Part shown: positions 9,605 through 19,544 of the stretch, in pieces
How positions within the stretch are numbered: position 1 is the stretch's first letter
Layout: each line of letters starts with the position of its first letter
Assembly (NCBI RefSeq): GCF_020734105.1
Contig: NZ_JAJAFR010000008.1
Location: 1-64,000 of the forward strand
Reading direction: 5' to 3'
DNA: 64,000 nucleotides
DNA from: Alkalihalobacillus deserti
GTDB taxonomy: Bacteria > Bacillota > Bacilli > Bacillales > Bacillaceae_D
The notes under the pieces: model-generated
Database searches by the model: none
What the model saw: the letters and a program-made list of their open reading frames with translations, nothing else
Told to the model about the DNA's origin: nothing
Program-made: the position numbers and the translations under genes

Positions 9605-10489
9605 TTGAAGATGAATATGTTAACGAAGGATTTATTTCACGAAAGGATGAGGTCGTTGCAAAAAGATCGTACAATAAAAATAATACGTGTTCCTATTCAA
9701 ACTCCAACATTGTGGCCACATACAGAAACGAACTGCTATTTAATAGGTAACGACAAAGAAAGCTTATTGGTCGATGCTGGGTATGATCATCAGACAACAA
9801 AAAAAGAATTAGAGAGAGCGATTTTGGAAAACAGTCTTGCAAAACCAAAATCTATTATTTTGACACATTCCCACCCAGACCATGCACTAGGCGTTCGCCA
9901 ATTAATAGACTGGTCCCCGATTGTTTATTGCCATAATGATGAAAAACAAGCAATAATGGCTGCTATTTCACCAGTAAATGAGTTATCGATACTTAACGAC
10001 GATGACATCATTAGAATAGCTGGTTTAGACATAACAGTCATTCATACCCCTGGACATACTGCAGGTCACTTGAGCCTCTATATCGCTTCCGAAGAAATCC
10101 TCATTGCCGGGGATAATATCGTAACTGATGGAACAACATGGATTGGCCCACCGGACGGGGATATGACTGACTACGTTCATACTTTGAATCGTTTAAAGCA
10201 ATTAAAAATAACTAAAATTGGGCCTGGTCATGGCGAATGGGTGCTAAACCCTCATGAACAGATCGAATTCGTCCTAGAACGTAGATTATATCGAGAAAGC
10301 CAAATCAAGTCCTTGCTCAAAGAACATAAGCAACTAACTTCTAATCGTTTGACTAACTTGATCTATAAAAATACAATTCACCCAAGTATTTATGAGGTTG
10401 CGAAAAGAACAACAGAGGCTCATCTTATAAAATTGATGAAAGAAGACCATGTTTCCCTAAAGGATTCCGTTTATTCTTTAAGATCTTAA
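9605..10489 (+). CDS. MBL-fold metallo-hydrolase
   Basis: Metallo-beta-lactamase-fold hydrolase of the glyoxalase-II/LACTB2-like branch. The metal motif THSHPDH is at residues 87-93, followed by the downstream ligands in HTPGHTAGH, IAGDNIV and GPGHG. A C-terminal winged-helix-like tail of ~60 residues is present, as in LACTB2-type enzymes. The TTG at 9605 and ATG at 9611 are both plausible after AAAGGA. Substrate unknown. Convergent with the Nudix gene. Confidence 0.85.
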   Translation: MKMNMLTKDLFHERMRSLQKDRTIKIIRVPIQTPTLWPHTETNCYLIGNDKESLLVDAGYDHQTTKKELERAILENSLAKPKSIILTHSHPDHALGVRQLIDWSPIVYCHNDEKQAIMAAISPVNELSILNDDDIIRIAGLDITVIHTPGHTAGHLSLYIASEEILIAGDNIVTDGTTWIGPPDGDMTDYVHTLNRLKQLKITKIGPGHGEWVLNPHEQIEFVLERRLYRESQIKSLLKEHKQLTSNRLTNLIYKNTIHPSIYEVAKRTTEAHLIKLMKEDHVSLKDSVYSLRS

Positions 10490-10521
10490 CTCTTAGCTTA
10501 TTCTTCTCCTTATTCTTGTCA

Positions 10522-11166
10522 TTAGACAACAGGCATCATTAAAGGACCTCCATTTTGATGATTGATGATTGTACGAAGGGCAAGAATAGTGGGGCTTGCT
10601 ACGGGAAATCCCCCATTTTCATACGCTGTTATCGCTTCCCTTGGAGTAATCCATAAAGCTTCATCAATTTCATAATGATCTGGCTTAGGAGTTTGATCTT
10701 CCGGCATATTGGCTAAGAAAAATCGAGTATCAAAACGAATCGGGCTCATTTTAGGTGTGATTAGATTACCAAAATACTTTAAATTTTCAAAATTAAGATG
10801 GAGTTTCTCTTGCTTTAACATTTGTAAAAATGAAATCTTTCCTTCAACAAGAAGAGAACGGTATTCTCTTTCTGTTTCTTTATTAAATTGCACAGTTGAT
10901 CCATCGTCTTTACAAACAAGTAAAATCCCAACTTCTTCGAATAACTCTCTTGCTGCGGCTACGTAATATGCTTGACTAAACTCCTCACTTGTTTTCCCAT
11001 TTATATACTCAATTTCTACTTCGCTGTCTTCCTTTTCTACTGATCCACCAGGAAAAACAAAGACTCCGCCTAAAAACTTCATTGTTCTTGGTCGTTTAGT
11101 TAAGTAGACTCTTGACATATGATCCATCAATGCTACTGTTGATGCCGGTTTTGGAATTATTGTCAC
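10522..11166 (-). CDS. NUDIX hydrolase
   Basis: Hydrolyses a nucleoside diphosphate linked to another moiety. The Nudix box is split by an insertion: GG at 40-41, then R73ELFEEVG80 giving the REXXEE core. The long insert between box start and core is typical of the NUDT19/CoA-pyrophosphatase-like subgroup, but substrate cannot be decided. GTG start at 11166 after AAGGTGGGG. 214 residues. No operon partner. Confidence 0.85.
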   Translation of the reverse strand: MTIIPKPASTVALMDHMSRVYLTKRPRTMKFLGGVFVFPGGSVEKEDSEVEIEYINGKTSEEFSQAYYVAAARELFEEVGILLVCKDDGSTVQFNKETEREYRSLLVEGKISFLQMLKQEKLHLNFENLKYFGNLITPKMSPIRFDTRFFLANMPEDQTPKPDHYEIDEALWITPREAITAYENGGFPVASPTILALRTIINHQNGGPLMMPVV

Positions 11167-11465
11167 ATTGGCCCCACCTTTTTATATTTATTAGTGCTCA
11201 AATACAATTTCCGTAGAAGGAATTTAACTTCAATTAAAAGTTTTCTTCTTATAAATATTCAACTCCCCTTACTTATTCACCTTCCTAAAACTTACAGTAA
11301 CTCTTGTGTTTTAACAAAACCAATCACTGAGCCTTTCTTCTTAAAAGTGTAGTTTCTTCTTTTCATAATTTCGTTATTTAATTATGATTGTTTAGACTCT
11401 TCCCTTTATTTACCATCATTTTCTACTTTTTTAGGGAAATACTATGAAAAAAGGAGGCGAATGAA

Positions 11466-11708
11466 TTGGCAGATCCATACTTATGTCCAAATTGTAAAAC
11501 CAATCGATCTCGTTTTAATTTAATTGAACAAGTTGTCACTCCTGTTAAGATTGACTCTCAAAGCGGTGATATCGTTGAACAATATATAAATAATAATGCT
11601 GGACCATTACATATACCTTATCGTGGGCCAGAACTACGTGTTCAATGTGCAACCTGTGGACTGATTGAAGAGGAAAGAATGTTTATAAAAAGAGCCCAAC
11701 AAAAATAG
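11466..11708 (+). CDS. Small zinc-ribbon protein, 80 aa
   Basis: Hypothetical. Two CxxC pairs (LCPNCKTN near the N-terminus, QCATCGLI near residue 60) frame a small zinc-ribbon-like fold. The TTG start is well supported by AAGGAGG eight bases upstream. A terminator follows the stop directly, so the gene is monocistronic. No specific function recognised; nucleic-acid binding is possible but unproven. Confidence 0.75.
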   Translation: MADPYLCPNCKTNRSRFNLIEQVVTPVKIDSQSGDIVEQYINNNAGPLHIPYRGPELRVQCATCGLIEEERMFIKRAQQK

Positions 11709-11732
11709 GAGCACTTCAGGCTCCTATTTTTA
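11706..11732 (+). terminator. Intrinsic terminator
   Basis: AGGAGC / GCTCCT stem followed by ATTTTTATT, directly after the zinc-ribbon gene and just before the stop of the convergent hydrolase. Confidence 0.8.
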
Positions 11733-12896
11733 TTATTCAAATATGGAAATAGCTTGTTTGCCAAGTAAAAAACTGCCAATTGCATATGCTTCTGCTTGGT
11801 CTTTTATTTTCATAGCCCTTGTTGTTTTTCCATTATATACTTGTAAATTATATGGTTGATAAGCAGGTCGTTCCTCAAAAGATGTATGAAGAAACTTAGC
11901 AGTGTTAGCAAGACCATGATTCCCTCTATACATAACTTCATAAAACGAGATAAAACCATGCATAACGCCATTATAACGTATCGTTTCAACAGGCACACCA
12001 TGTTCAGCTAAACGTTTGGCATAGGCTTCCCCTTCATCACGTAAAGGATCAAATTCAGCTGTTATAATGATGGCAGGTGGCAAATCATATAATTGATCAG
12101 CTTCAAGTGGTGATGTGTATTGATGAACCCATAAAGATTCATCTGGCGTATAGGTATCACGTGCTCGTAGCATGACATTTCGGGATAATAAATAATACCC
12201 GCTATCATACTTTAACCTCGAATCAAACTCAATATCTTGAAACGTCGTTAAAGGGTACAACAATGCCTGAGCTTGAATATCTGGGCCGTTACGATCTCTA
12301 GCCATTAACGTAACAACCGTCGCAATATTTCCACCTGCACTGTCTCCAGCTACAGCTATTTTAGAGTTGTCACCATCCCATTCAGCTGCGTTGTTGTATG
12401 CCCAATTTAAAGCATCGTAACTATCTTCTATTGCCGCTGGAAATGGATGAGCTGGAGCAACTCGATACCCTACCGCAATAACGATACTGTTTGTTCTTGC
12501 TGCTAAGGATCGAACGATATTATCATGTGTATGAATGTTTCCATACCCCTCCATAAATGCTCCGCCATGATAATAAAGAATAATTGGGTGCGGACCTTCT
12601 GCAGTAGGTTTATATATTTTAGACTGAATTCTAGTTCCATCTGAAACTGGAATTTCTATTATTTCACTCGTAAATCGTGAAACTCCGCTTGTTGAAAAGA
12701 ATTTCGGTGCTTTCATATTCGGAGTAACGAGATTATGATGAATAGCATGGAGAAGAACCGCTGTTTTTGGAGGTACTTGTCCTGCTTCAGTATGAGCCCA
12801 GTAATGTACGGAAAGGATAACTGTAAGTGAGCTCATTATTAAACCAAGTGACACAACCAATAACCAAATGCCTAGTTTCTCACGTATTCTCTTCAC
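11733..12896 (-). CDS. Alpha/beta hydrolase, hormone-sensitive-lipase type, membrane-anchored
   Basis: Carboxylesterase/lipase of the HSL family. Motifs in order: oxyanion hole HGGAF, nucleophile elbow GDSAGG, acid in FDPLRDEGE and catalytic histidine in VMHGF. A hydrophobic N-terminal helix (IWLLVVSLGLIMSS region, residues ~10-30) should anchor or export the protein. GTG start at 12896, preceded by GGAGGTG. 387 residues, longer than the ~310 usual for the catalytic domain because of the anchor and a C-terminal extension. Monocistronic. Confidence 0.88.
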   Translation of the reverse strand: MKRIREKLGIWLLVVSLGLIMSSLTVILSVHYWAHTEAGQVPPKTAVLLHAIHHNLVTPNMKAPKFFSTSGVSRFTSEIIEIPVSDGTRIQSKIYKPTAEGPHPIILYYHGGAFMEGYGNIHTHDNIVRSLAARTNSIVIAVGYRVAPAHPFPAAIEDSYDALNWAYNNAAEWDGDNSKIAVAGDSAGGNIATVVTLMARDRNGPDIQAQALLYPLTTFQDIEFDSRLKYDSGYYLLSRNVMLRARDTYTPDESLWVHQYTSPLEADQLYDLPPAIIITAEFDPLRDEGEAYAKRLAEHGVPVETIRYNGVMHGFISFYEVMYRGNHGLANTAKFLHTSFEERPAYQPYNLQVYNGKTTRAMKIKDQAEAYAIGSFLLGKQAISIFE

Positions 12897-13036
12897 TGCG
12901 CCACCTCCAATATAATTTTATTATATCAGAAAAAGGTTTGACGCGTAAGAGATTTCCTCAATATTTTCTGTATTTTTACACAATTCATCTAATTATGGTA
13001 TTCACTTTGTTGCTTGTCCGAGCTAGCTATCCTCTT

Positions 13037-13573
13037 CTACTCACGCCAATTAGTTTGAATAAATTCATCTCGACCTGAGATTTCACGATCTGTTTTGTAT
13101 TCTTTTGGTTTTTTCTTATAGAAATCTTGATGATACTCTTCTGCACGAAAAAATGAACCAGCTTTAAGAATCTCTGTTACGACCGGTGTCTCAAAACGTC
13201 CGCTCACTTCAAGTTGTTGCTTCGATTCCTCTGCTGCGTTTTTTTGTTGGTTATTGTGATAGAAAATAGCTGTACGGTACTGTGGTCCACGGTCATGAAA
13301 CTGTCCGTCTGGATCCGTTGGGTCAATTTGAGGCCAATAGAGAGAGAGCAGCTTCTCATATGGAAACGTTGAAGGTTCAAACGTAATTTGAACGACCTCA
13401 TAATGACCACTTTCTCCGCTTTTTACTTGTTCATATGTAGGTCTATCAATATGTCCACCCATGAATCCAGATTGAATATCAATAATCCCCGGCTGTTCGT
13501 CAAAAGGCTGAACCATACACCAAAAACATCCGCCTGCAAATGTTGCCTTCTCATAATGTAGTTCTGACATCAA
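13037..13573 (-). CDS. msrA: Peptide-methionine (S)-S-oxide reductase MsrA
   Basis: Repairs methionine-S-sulfoxide in proteins. The catalytic GCFWC motif lies at residues ~15-19. Downstream GFMGG, GHYEVVQITF and HDRGPQYR are conserved MsrA segments. 178 residues is normal. No msrB follows. The gene is flanked by about 370 bases without genes. Confidence 0.95.
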   Translation of the reverse strand: MMSELHYEKATFAGGCFWCMVQPFDEQPGIIDIQSGFMGGHIDRPTYEQVKSGESGHYEVVQITFEPSTFPYEKLLSLYWPQIDPTDPDGQFHDRGPQYRTAIFYHNNQQKNAAEESKQQLEVSGRFETPVVTEILKAGSFFRAEEYHQDFYKKKPKEYKTDREISGRDEFIQTNWRE

Positions 13574-13940
13574 TAATCGCCTCTTTCACTATAATATCTA
13601 ATAGTATAGCACAATAGAAAGTTTTCTAGACTTTTTTGCTTTACACATTAATAACAGTGGTATTAGGCGCGCAAATCGAGAAAAATCATTGTGCTACCTC
13701 AAAGGTCGCTTTTAATTCTTATTAATGTCCATTACTTTAAATAAGTACATTCTGTTGAGATTTTATTTTACCTAGTTTAGATAGGACGAAGTACATGTAT
13801 GAATTTAGTGTGACCCTAGTTATCACTATAACCATTGCTAGTTCAATCATCGACATGATCTGTTTGAACGTCTTGCATCAACTTGGGCAATTGAGAGGTT
13901 AAATTTCAATATATTCAATTAACCTATTTCTCGTTTCATT
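13574..13940. other. Intergenic region, nothing recognised
   Basis: AT-rich; no open frame of note, hairpin or gene relic that I can support. Confidence 0.5.
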
Positions 13941-14609
13941 TTAGTTCTTGAACGGATTTTTCCACTCCATTAATGCAGCGTAGTTAAGAGACTCCTTGTC
14001 TTCCAAGTAATCTACCGCAAGTCCTAAAGGGGTCCGACCACAACGAAGAAGAAATGTGGTTACCGGATCTTTTAGCTTTCCTTTAACGACCGCTTCTAAA
14101 TATTCTTTGGCAGACATCCTATTAGCTACTTTGTGGTACCCGGGCAAACGCCCACCGCCAAGCAAACGGTCTAGTCCTTTATGAACGACTACTTCATACA
14201 TCGATTGCATTAACCATTTACCTAAATCAAGCTTTCTATACGTTGGATGGACACAAATATCGACGACGTATAACGTATTACCGATTGGATCATGGTTTCT
14301 GATATACCCATTATCTGTGACCTCTTTCCAAGTATGCGCCGCCTGGTTAGGATCAAAGTTTACTAATAACCCTGTCATTGAACCAACTACTTTTCCTTCT
14401 ACTTCTACACAAAGCGCTCCCTCAGGAAAGAAACTCACATGATTTATTAATTGTTCTTTACTCCACCAAAGATCAGATGAAAAGGGTGGTGGAAAGCTTG
14501 CTTTTTGAATCTCTATTAATTGATCAAAATCCTTTTCGTGATAATTACGAATTACAACCTCTACATTTTGATCTTGATTATAAAGAAATAATTGTTTTTT
14601 ATACGTCAT
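13941..14609 (-). CDS. GNAT-family N-acetyltransferase
   Basis: GNAT fold: substrate-facing N-terminal IRNYHEKDFDQL, acetyl-CoA region VVDICVHPTYRKLDLGKWLM (RxxxxGxA-like, with K-L-D-L-G variation). The 222-residue protein resembles the acetyltransferase half of Bacillus proteins that fuse GNAT to a carbon-nitrogen hydrolase, here without the hydrolase half. Substrate unknown. It lies downstream of the ppc terminator and so is a separate unit. Confidence 0.8.
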   Translation of the reverse strand: MTYKKQLFLYNQDQNVEVVIRNYHEKDFDQLIEIQKASFPPPFSSDLWWSKEQLINHVSFFPEGALCVEVEGKVVGSMTGLLVNFDPNQAAHTWKEVTDNGYIRNHDPIGNTLYVVDICVHPTYRKLDLGKWLMQSMYEVVVHKGLDRLLGGGRLPGYHKVANRMSAKEYLEAVVKGKLKDPVTTFLLRCGRTPLGLAVDYLEDKESLNYAALMEWKNPFKN

Positions 14610-14737
14610 TATTTACCTTTATCCTTTCATACTAATGTTTACTTCCCATTGTATTAACAGTTGCGACTGGTTACAAGTCATAGTTACCGCCCATTAGCAA
14701 TATTTCCAATTTTTCTTACAAAACATTTTTAACTGTA

Positions 14738-14777
14738 AAAAAACACCTCCCTTTTTGTCTATAAAAAGGGAGGTGTT
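14738..14777 (-). terminator. Terminator of ppc
   Basis: Fifteen-bp stem AACACCTCCCTTTTT with its complement and a short loop; on the minus strand it is followed by a T-run. About 35 bases after the ppc stop. Confidence 0.9.
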
Positions 14778-14810
14778 AAATTATTTTTCATTTATCTCGG
14801 CTTTTTAAAA

Positions 14811-17564
14811 TCAGCCCGTATTCACTAAACCAGCAGCAATACCACTGATAGTCAGAAGTACTTCTGTCATTACTTCTTCAGATTCTTCGTCAGACTGACG
14901 CATTTTCTGAATTAAATCTACTTGCAAGAAGTTAAGCGGATCGACATAAGGATTTCTTCTTTGAATGGACTCTTGAATATTTGGAGTATGATCCAAAAGT
15001 TTCTGATTACCTGATATTTGTAATAAAATCTCTTGAGTACGTTTGTATTCATCCGAGATATCATTAAAAATTCTGTCTGCAATTGTTTTATCTTCGACTA
15101 AGTTAATATATTCTTTAGCTGTCGCTAAATCAGCTGTCATTAGCGCCATTTGTAAATTGTTAATTGTCGATTGGAAAAACGGCCATTTTTGATACATATC
15201 CTTTAATAATTGAAGATTTTTGGCTTTTGCAGATGCAAAGGATTGTAAGCCTGTACCCGCAGCATACCAAGCAGGAATCATTTGTCTTGATTGAGTCCAA
15301 GCAAAAACCCATGGAATTGCGCGAAGATCTTCGAAGCGCTCACTACCTTTACGACTCATTGGTCTTGAGCCAATATTTAATGCTCCGAGCTCTCTTAATG
15401 GGGTTGCTTGTTTAAAATATGTTAAGAACTCTTTATCACCAAAAACGAGTGATTGGTATTTTTTCAAAGCGTGTGTTGAAACGTCTTCCATCGCTTCTTC
15501 CCATTCTTTATCACGAACACAGCCTTGTTCTGACTTTTTCGCCACCTTCGCAGAAGCTTCAAGCAAAGCCGACGCAGCCTGCTCTAAGTTACGATATGCA
15601 ATATCTTCAAGTAAGTAACGAGATGATAACACTTCTCCTTGCTCGGTAATTTTCACACCATCTCCTAGCGTTTCTGCTGGCTGAGATAAAATGCTACGAT
15701 TTAACGGACCGCCCCCCCGACCAAGAGACCCACCTCGACCATGGAAAAACTTCAAGGCAATATTAAATTCTTTCGCCATATTATGAATTTCTTGTTGTGC
15801 TTTAAAAAGTTTCCAGTTGGCTGTTAACGTTCCGCCATCTTTACTTCCATCAGAATAACCAAGCATAATCTCTTGGTGGTTGCCACGCTCATGAATATGA
15901 TTGCGATACACATCCAATTCAAAGAGTGTCTTCATAATCTTAGGACCAGCTACTAGGTCATCCACGGTTTCAAGTAAAGGAGCAACATTAATTCCACTCT
16001 CTACTTTCCCATCTGCATGCAAACGATAAATTCCCGCTTCTTTCGCCAGTACAAGGACTTCAAGTAAATCACTTGAAGATTGCGTCATACTAACAAGATA
16101 AACTTCAATGGAACGACTGCCGAATTCAGCATGTGCTTTTTTTATCATTTGGAACACTTTTAAGACCTCTTGCGTTTCCTTAGAATAATCATCTTCAAGC
16201 AACAAAAGCGGTCTTGGTTCACTTAGAACATCCTTTAGAAGATTAATTTTCTCTTCCTCTGACAATTCAGCATAGTTATCAGTTACATTTACAGCTTTTA
16301 AAATTTCAGTTATCGCTGCTTCATGCTCACCGCTATGATTTCGGATATCAAGTGTAGCTAAATGAAAACCAAATAACTGCACCTGACGAATGATCTTACG
16401 GATCGTTTTAAGTTTTTTATTAGAGGGTTGGTGGTTTTCTACACTTTCTCTCACGATCACTAAATCATTTACAAGTTCTTCAGAATTTTGATAACCAAGA
16501 TCCGACTTCCCTACTTCGCGGATACGTTTTAACATAATCGCAAATTTACGACGATATATTTCGGTTTTCACCGGCCATAATTCGCTTTCCTTCATATATA
16601 TTTTTTCATCTTGTTCGACTGATTTAACCAACTCTTCATCTAATGAAACACGAGATGTAGACTGACTAAACCGTTTCATTAAATCAACAATTGCTTCATC
16701 ATACTTCTTTAAAGCTAGTTTTCGTTGAAGCTTCAATGTTTCCCAAGTGATTTCAGGTGTAACATTAGGGTTCCCATCACGGTCTCCACCAATCCATGAA
16801 CCAAAATGCAAGAAATTGGGTACTTTCCAGTTATTCTCGGGAAAATAGTCTTCCAATTGATCTTCTAATTCTTGATGAATATCAGGTAAAACATCAAACA
16901 ATGTTTCATTAAAGTAGTAAAGACCATTTTTCACTTCATCTAATACAGTAGGCTTTCGATGACGCAGTTCATCTGTTTGCCATAAGGCTGTTACATCATT
17001 AAATAAACTATCTTCTAAATTTTTTCTTTCCTTCTTCGTTAACAGCGGATTATCTAAGTCTTGAAGGATGGTAGAAATCCGTTTTTGTATTTCAAGCACA
17101 GTCCGTTTCGCTGCTTCAGTTGGATGCGCTGTGATAATTAATTCAATTGATAAATCATTCAACACCTGTTGGATCACTTCATCAGAGAATTCACCTTCTT
17201 TTATCGAAGCAACCGCACTTTCAATTGAAACAGGTTGGACCACTCCACCTTCTTGCAATTGATATTCTCGTCTGCGTCGAATCCGATGATTTTGCTCAGC
17301 GATATTCACTAAATGAAAGTAAATTGAAAATGCGCGAATGACTTGCTGACGTGTTGGTGGCTTAAGTGAAGCAATTTCTTCTTTAAGAGTATTGTAGGAT
17401 TCTTCACTATAGCTTTTACGTAAGTTTATCGTTAGCTCTCTGATCGTCTCCACTTTTTTAAGAAGTGAGATCCCACCATGATGAACTAAAATCTCTCCCA
17501 GAATGTTCCCTAGTTTTTTCACATCGTTACGTAGAAGTAAATTTCTATCTACTACATCGATCAT
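14811..17564 (-). CDS. ppc: Phosphoenolpyruvate carboxylase
   Basis: Carboxylates PEP to oxaloacetate, an anaplerotic route that also supplies aspartate for the aspartokinase/ectoine branch. 917 residues, full length. Catalytic segments seen: ITAHPTEAAKRT (catalytic His), GSWIGGDRDGNP, GYSDGSKDGG, FFHGRGGSLGRGGGP and NIGSRPMSRK. ATG start behind GGAGG. Monocistronic with its own terminator. B. subtilis relies on pyruvate carboxylase, so ppc is a lineage-specific feature. Confidence 0.97.
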   Translation of the reverse strand: MIDVVDRNLLLRNDVKKLGNILGEILVHHGGISLLKKVETIRELTINLRKSYSEESYNTLKEEIASLKPPTRQQVIRAFSIYFHLVNIAEQNHRIRRRREYQLQEGGVVQPVSIESAVASIKEGEFSDEVIQQVLNDLSIELIITAHPTEAAKRTVLEIQKRISTILQDLDNPLLTKKERKNLEDSLFNDVTALWQTDELRHRKPTVLDEVKNGLYYFNETLFDVLPDIHQELEDQLEDYFPENNWKVPNFLHFGSWIGGDRDGNPNVTPEITWETLKLQRKLALKKYDEAIVDLMKRFSQSTSRVSLDEELVKSVEQDEKIYMKESELWPVKTEIYRRKFAIMLKRIREVGKSDLGYQNSEELVNDLVIVRESVENHQPSNKKLKTIRKIIRQVQLFGFHLATLDIRNHSGEHEAAITEILKAVNVTDNYAELSEEEKINLLKDVLSEPRPLLLLEDDYSKETQEVLKVFQMIKKAHAEFGSRSIEVYLVSMTQSSSDLLEVLVLAKEAGIYRLHADGKVESGINVAPLLETVDDLVAGPKIMKTLFELDVYRNHIHERGNHQEIMLGYSDGSKDGGTLTANWKLFKAQQEIHNMAKEFNIALKFFHGRGGSLGRGGGPLNRSILSQPAETLGDGVKITEQGEVLSSRYLLEDIAYRNLEQAASALLEASAKVAKKSEQGCVRDKEWEEAMEDVSTHALKKYQSLVFGDKEFLTYFKQATPLRELGALNIGSRPMSRKGSERFEDLRAIPWVFAWTQSRQMIPAWYAAGTGLQSFASAKAKNLQLLKDMYQKWPFFQSTINNLQMALMTADLATAKEYINLVEDKTIADRIFNDISDEYKRTQEILLQISGNQKLLDHTPNIQESIQRRNPYVDPLNFLQVDLIQKMRQSDEESEEVMTEVLLTISGIAAGLVNTG

Positions 17565-17879
17565 TTAACCAGCCTCCTATTTCCAAAACGATTTCTCTCT
17601 TTACTTTACGGACAAACAATAACAAGCTATGGACTCTTTAAGACCCTCTTGGACAAAAAACGTCCCTATACTATAGAACTATGTACTGTCAGTAAGTACT
17701 TATTATATTAACATAAAAAACAGGAAGCCTCAATATATTCTGATTATTTGGATCTTGAAGCATTTTTATTACTGAAGAATAACCTTAATCTGAAAAAATT
17801 CTCTATCTAGAAAACAAGATTAGAAATAGCTAAATTCGAGCGCTTCTCATGCAGTATTGCTATTATCGTCTGCTCTTAA

Positions 17880-18500
17880 CCCCAGTTCGGAAAGTCGTTA
17901 CTATAAGTATGGATGTTTTGCTATTTTTTATCCCTCTCAACACTTCCATTCGATCGGCTTTTCCTAAAATAACTAAATCTCTTCCTCAGTCAGTTTCTTC
18001 ATCACAATCCATACATCAAAATGAATGTTTTCTTAAAGCTATGAAGTTCCTGCAATTCAGAGCCAACTTTTCCATCATCTGAATCCATTCTATTTTTTTC
18101 AAACCCTGTGATATTTACAGTCTCTGTTTTTTTCCACTTTATTATAGAAAACATCAAAATCATTTTTTCAAGAACATCATTATCAAGAAATAAGAATATT
18201 CGATTGGTCTTCAACGTCCGGAACACTTCTTTTACGAACAAGGAGGTTGTGGGAAAATGATGTGCAGCAATACGGCGAGTGTTAACTCAAATGATTCATC
18301 TTCAAAAGGCACTTGTTCGGCGTCCTCCTTGAACAAACTCTACATTTCGAATGGCCGTTTGAGTCGATAAATCGTTTTGCAACCGTTAAGATTTCATCAG
18401 TTATATCCAAGACGATCACTTTTTCTGCGTTTAAAGCAAATGCATTCGCAACATGCCATCAGTTCTTTCGCTATATTTTGACACATCTTGAATTCTAGAC
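17880..18500 (-). pseudogene. Class I SAM-dependent methyltransferase, decayed
   Basis: Successive minus-strand frames give pieces of one methyltransferase: AFALNAEKVIVLDIT (motif I/II region), VPFEDESFELT-like (motif III/IV), then FVKEVFRTLKTN and FLFLDNDV (motif VI region), then KVEKNRD, KVGSELQELHSFKKTF and EEDLVILGKADRM-like ends. At least three frameshifts interrupt it, so it cannot make a functional enzyme. It lies between ppc and the lipase gene. Family assignment is from motif order (UbiE/Methyltransf_11 type). Confidence 0.7.
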
Positions 18501-18550
18501 TAACCTCCCGACATATACATAGGTAAACGATTCAACAGGAGGAATTCATT

Positions 18551-19270
18551 ATGAACCAACAAGATAAAAAACAGCTCCCTTTATTTCTAGCAAATTGCTG
18601 TTTACAAACTTATAACCAATATGCTAATAATGGTGTCTTCACGAAACCAAAAGGATATAAAGAAATGACGAGCTTTAAAGCGGTTGCTTTTGGGGTAGAA
18701 AAATGGTTCGGTTTTGTCATAGAATCCAAGCAGAACATCATTATTGCTTTTCGTGGAACCGACTCAGACCCAGATTGGATCGTAGACGCAGAAGTTTCTC
18801 AATCTCCATTTCCATATACATCAGAAAAAAGTCTTGTGCACTCCGGTATTTTATCAACTTATCAATCGTGCAGAAAAGCGATCATGAAAAGCCTTGAATC
18901 AACTTCTCGTAAAAAACCGATCTTTGTCACAGGTCATAGCCTAGGTGCTGCCCTTGCCACACTATGTGCCTATGATCTGTCCACTAATCGGCTTAATCTT
19001 TCTCTTTATACGTATGCAAGTCCAAGAGTTGGAGATCCAAAGTTTGCTAAATCCTTTAACACTCGTGTCAAACAAAGTCAACGCTTCGTTAATGTATTTG
19101 ACATTGTTCCGTTGTTACCATCTGAGTCAATTTATTCACCCTTCACTGATCAAACCTGGCATTACAAGCATGTATTTCATGAAGATTCCTTTGGCATACA
19201 AACAGATACATTGGGAGGTAATCATAGTATTTATACGTATATTAGAGGGGTCAAGTCTTTGTGTGAGTAG
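18551..19270 (+). CDS. Lipase, class 3 family
   Basis: Alpha/beta-hydrolase lipase. Nucleophile elbow GHSLGAALA with Ser130; upstream IIAFRGTDSD holds the oxyanion region; catalytic Asp in VFDIVPLLP and His in the C-terminal NHSIYTYI. The 239-residue protein has no signal peptide, so it is probably intracellular. ATG start with AGGAGG at ideal spacing. A 21-base tandem repeat follows the gene. Confidence 0.88.
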   Translation: MNQQDKKQLPLFLANCCLQTYNQYANNGVFTKPKGYKEMTSFKAVAFGVEKWFGFVIESKQNIIIAFRGTDSDPDWIVDAEVSQSPFPYTSEKSLVHSGILSTYQSCRKAIMKSLESTSRKKPIFVTGHSLGAALATLCAYDLSTNRLNLSLYTYASPRVGDPKFAKSFNTRVKQSQRFVNVFDIVPLLPSESIYSPFTDQTWHYKHVFHEDSFGIQTDTLGGNHSIYTYIRGVKSLCE

Positions 19271-19296
19271 TTGTTTTACTGTGAAATTTCGAGAGG

Positions 19297-19389
19297 TCGT
19301 GCAATTAAGTTGATTTTCATGCAATTATTCGTCACTCTCGCACAATCCCCTCAAACTGTCGTGCAATTCGTCAGTATTTTCGTGCAATT
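19297..19389. repeat. Five regularly spaced TCRTGCAATT units, ~21-bp period
   Basis: Copies of TCGTGCAATT or close variants begin at 19297, 19317, 19338, 19359 and 19380, so the spacing is 20, 21, 21, 21, two helical turns. The spacers differ between units. The array lies between the lipase stop and fumC. It could be a repeated protein-binding site or a dispersed repeat element. Confidence 0.7.
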
Positions 19390-19544
19390 GCATAAAAGTA
19401 GCTCTTTACATTCATAGTCAATACGCTTCTTCGTTTAACAATATGTCTATATGGGAATTGTAATTAACAAACGATGTATACACTTATGATGAATCTGCTA
19501 TTAATGAATTTAATTCAGAAAATGAAAAGGAATGGAATGATACG

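Noticed and set aside
19280..19400. CRISPR array
   Set aside because: The repeated unit is only ten bases with ~11-base spacers and no cas genes nearby.
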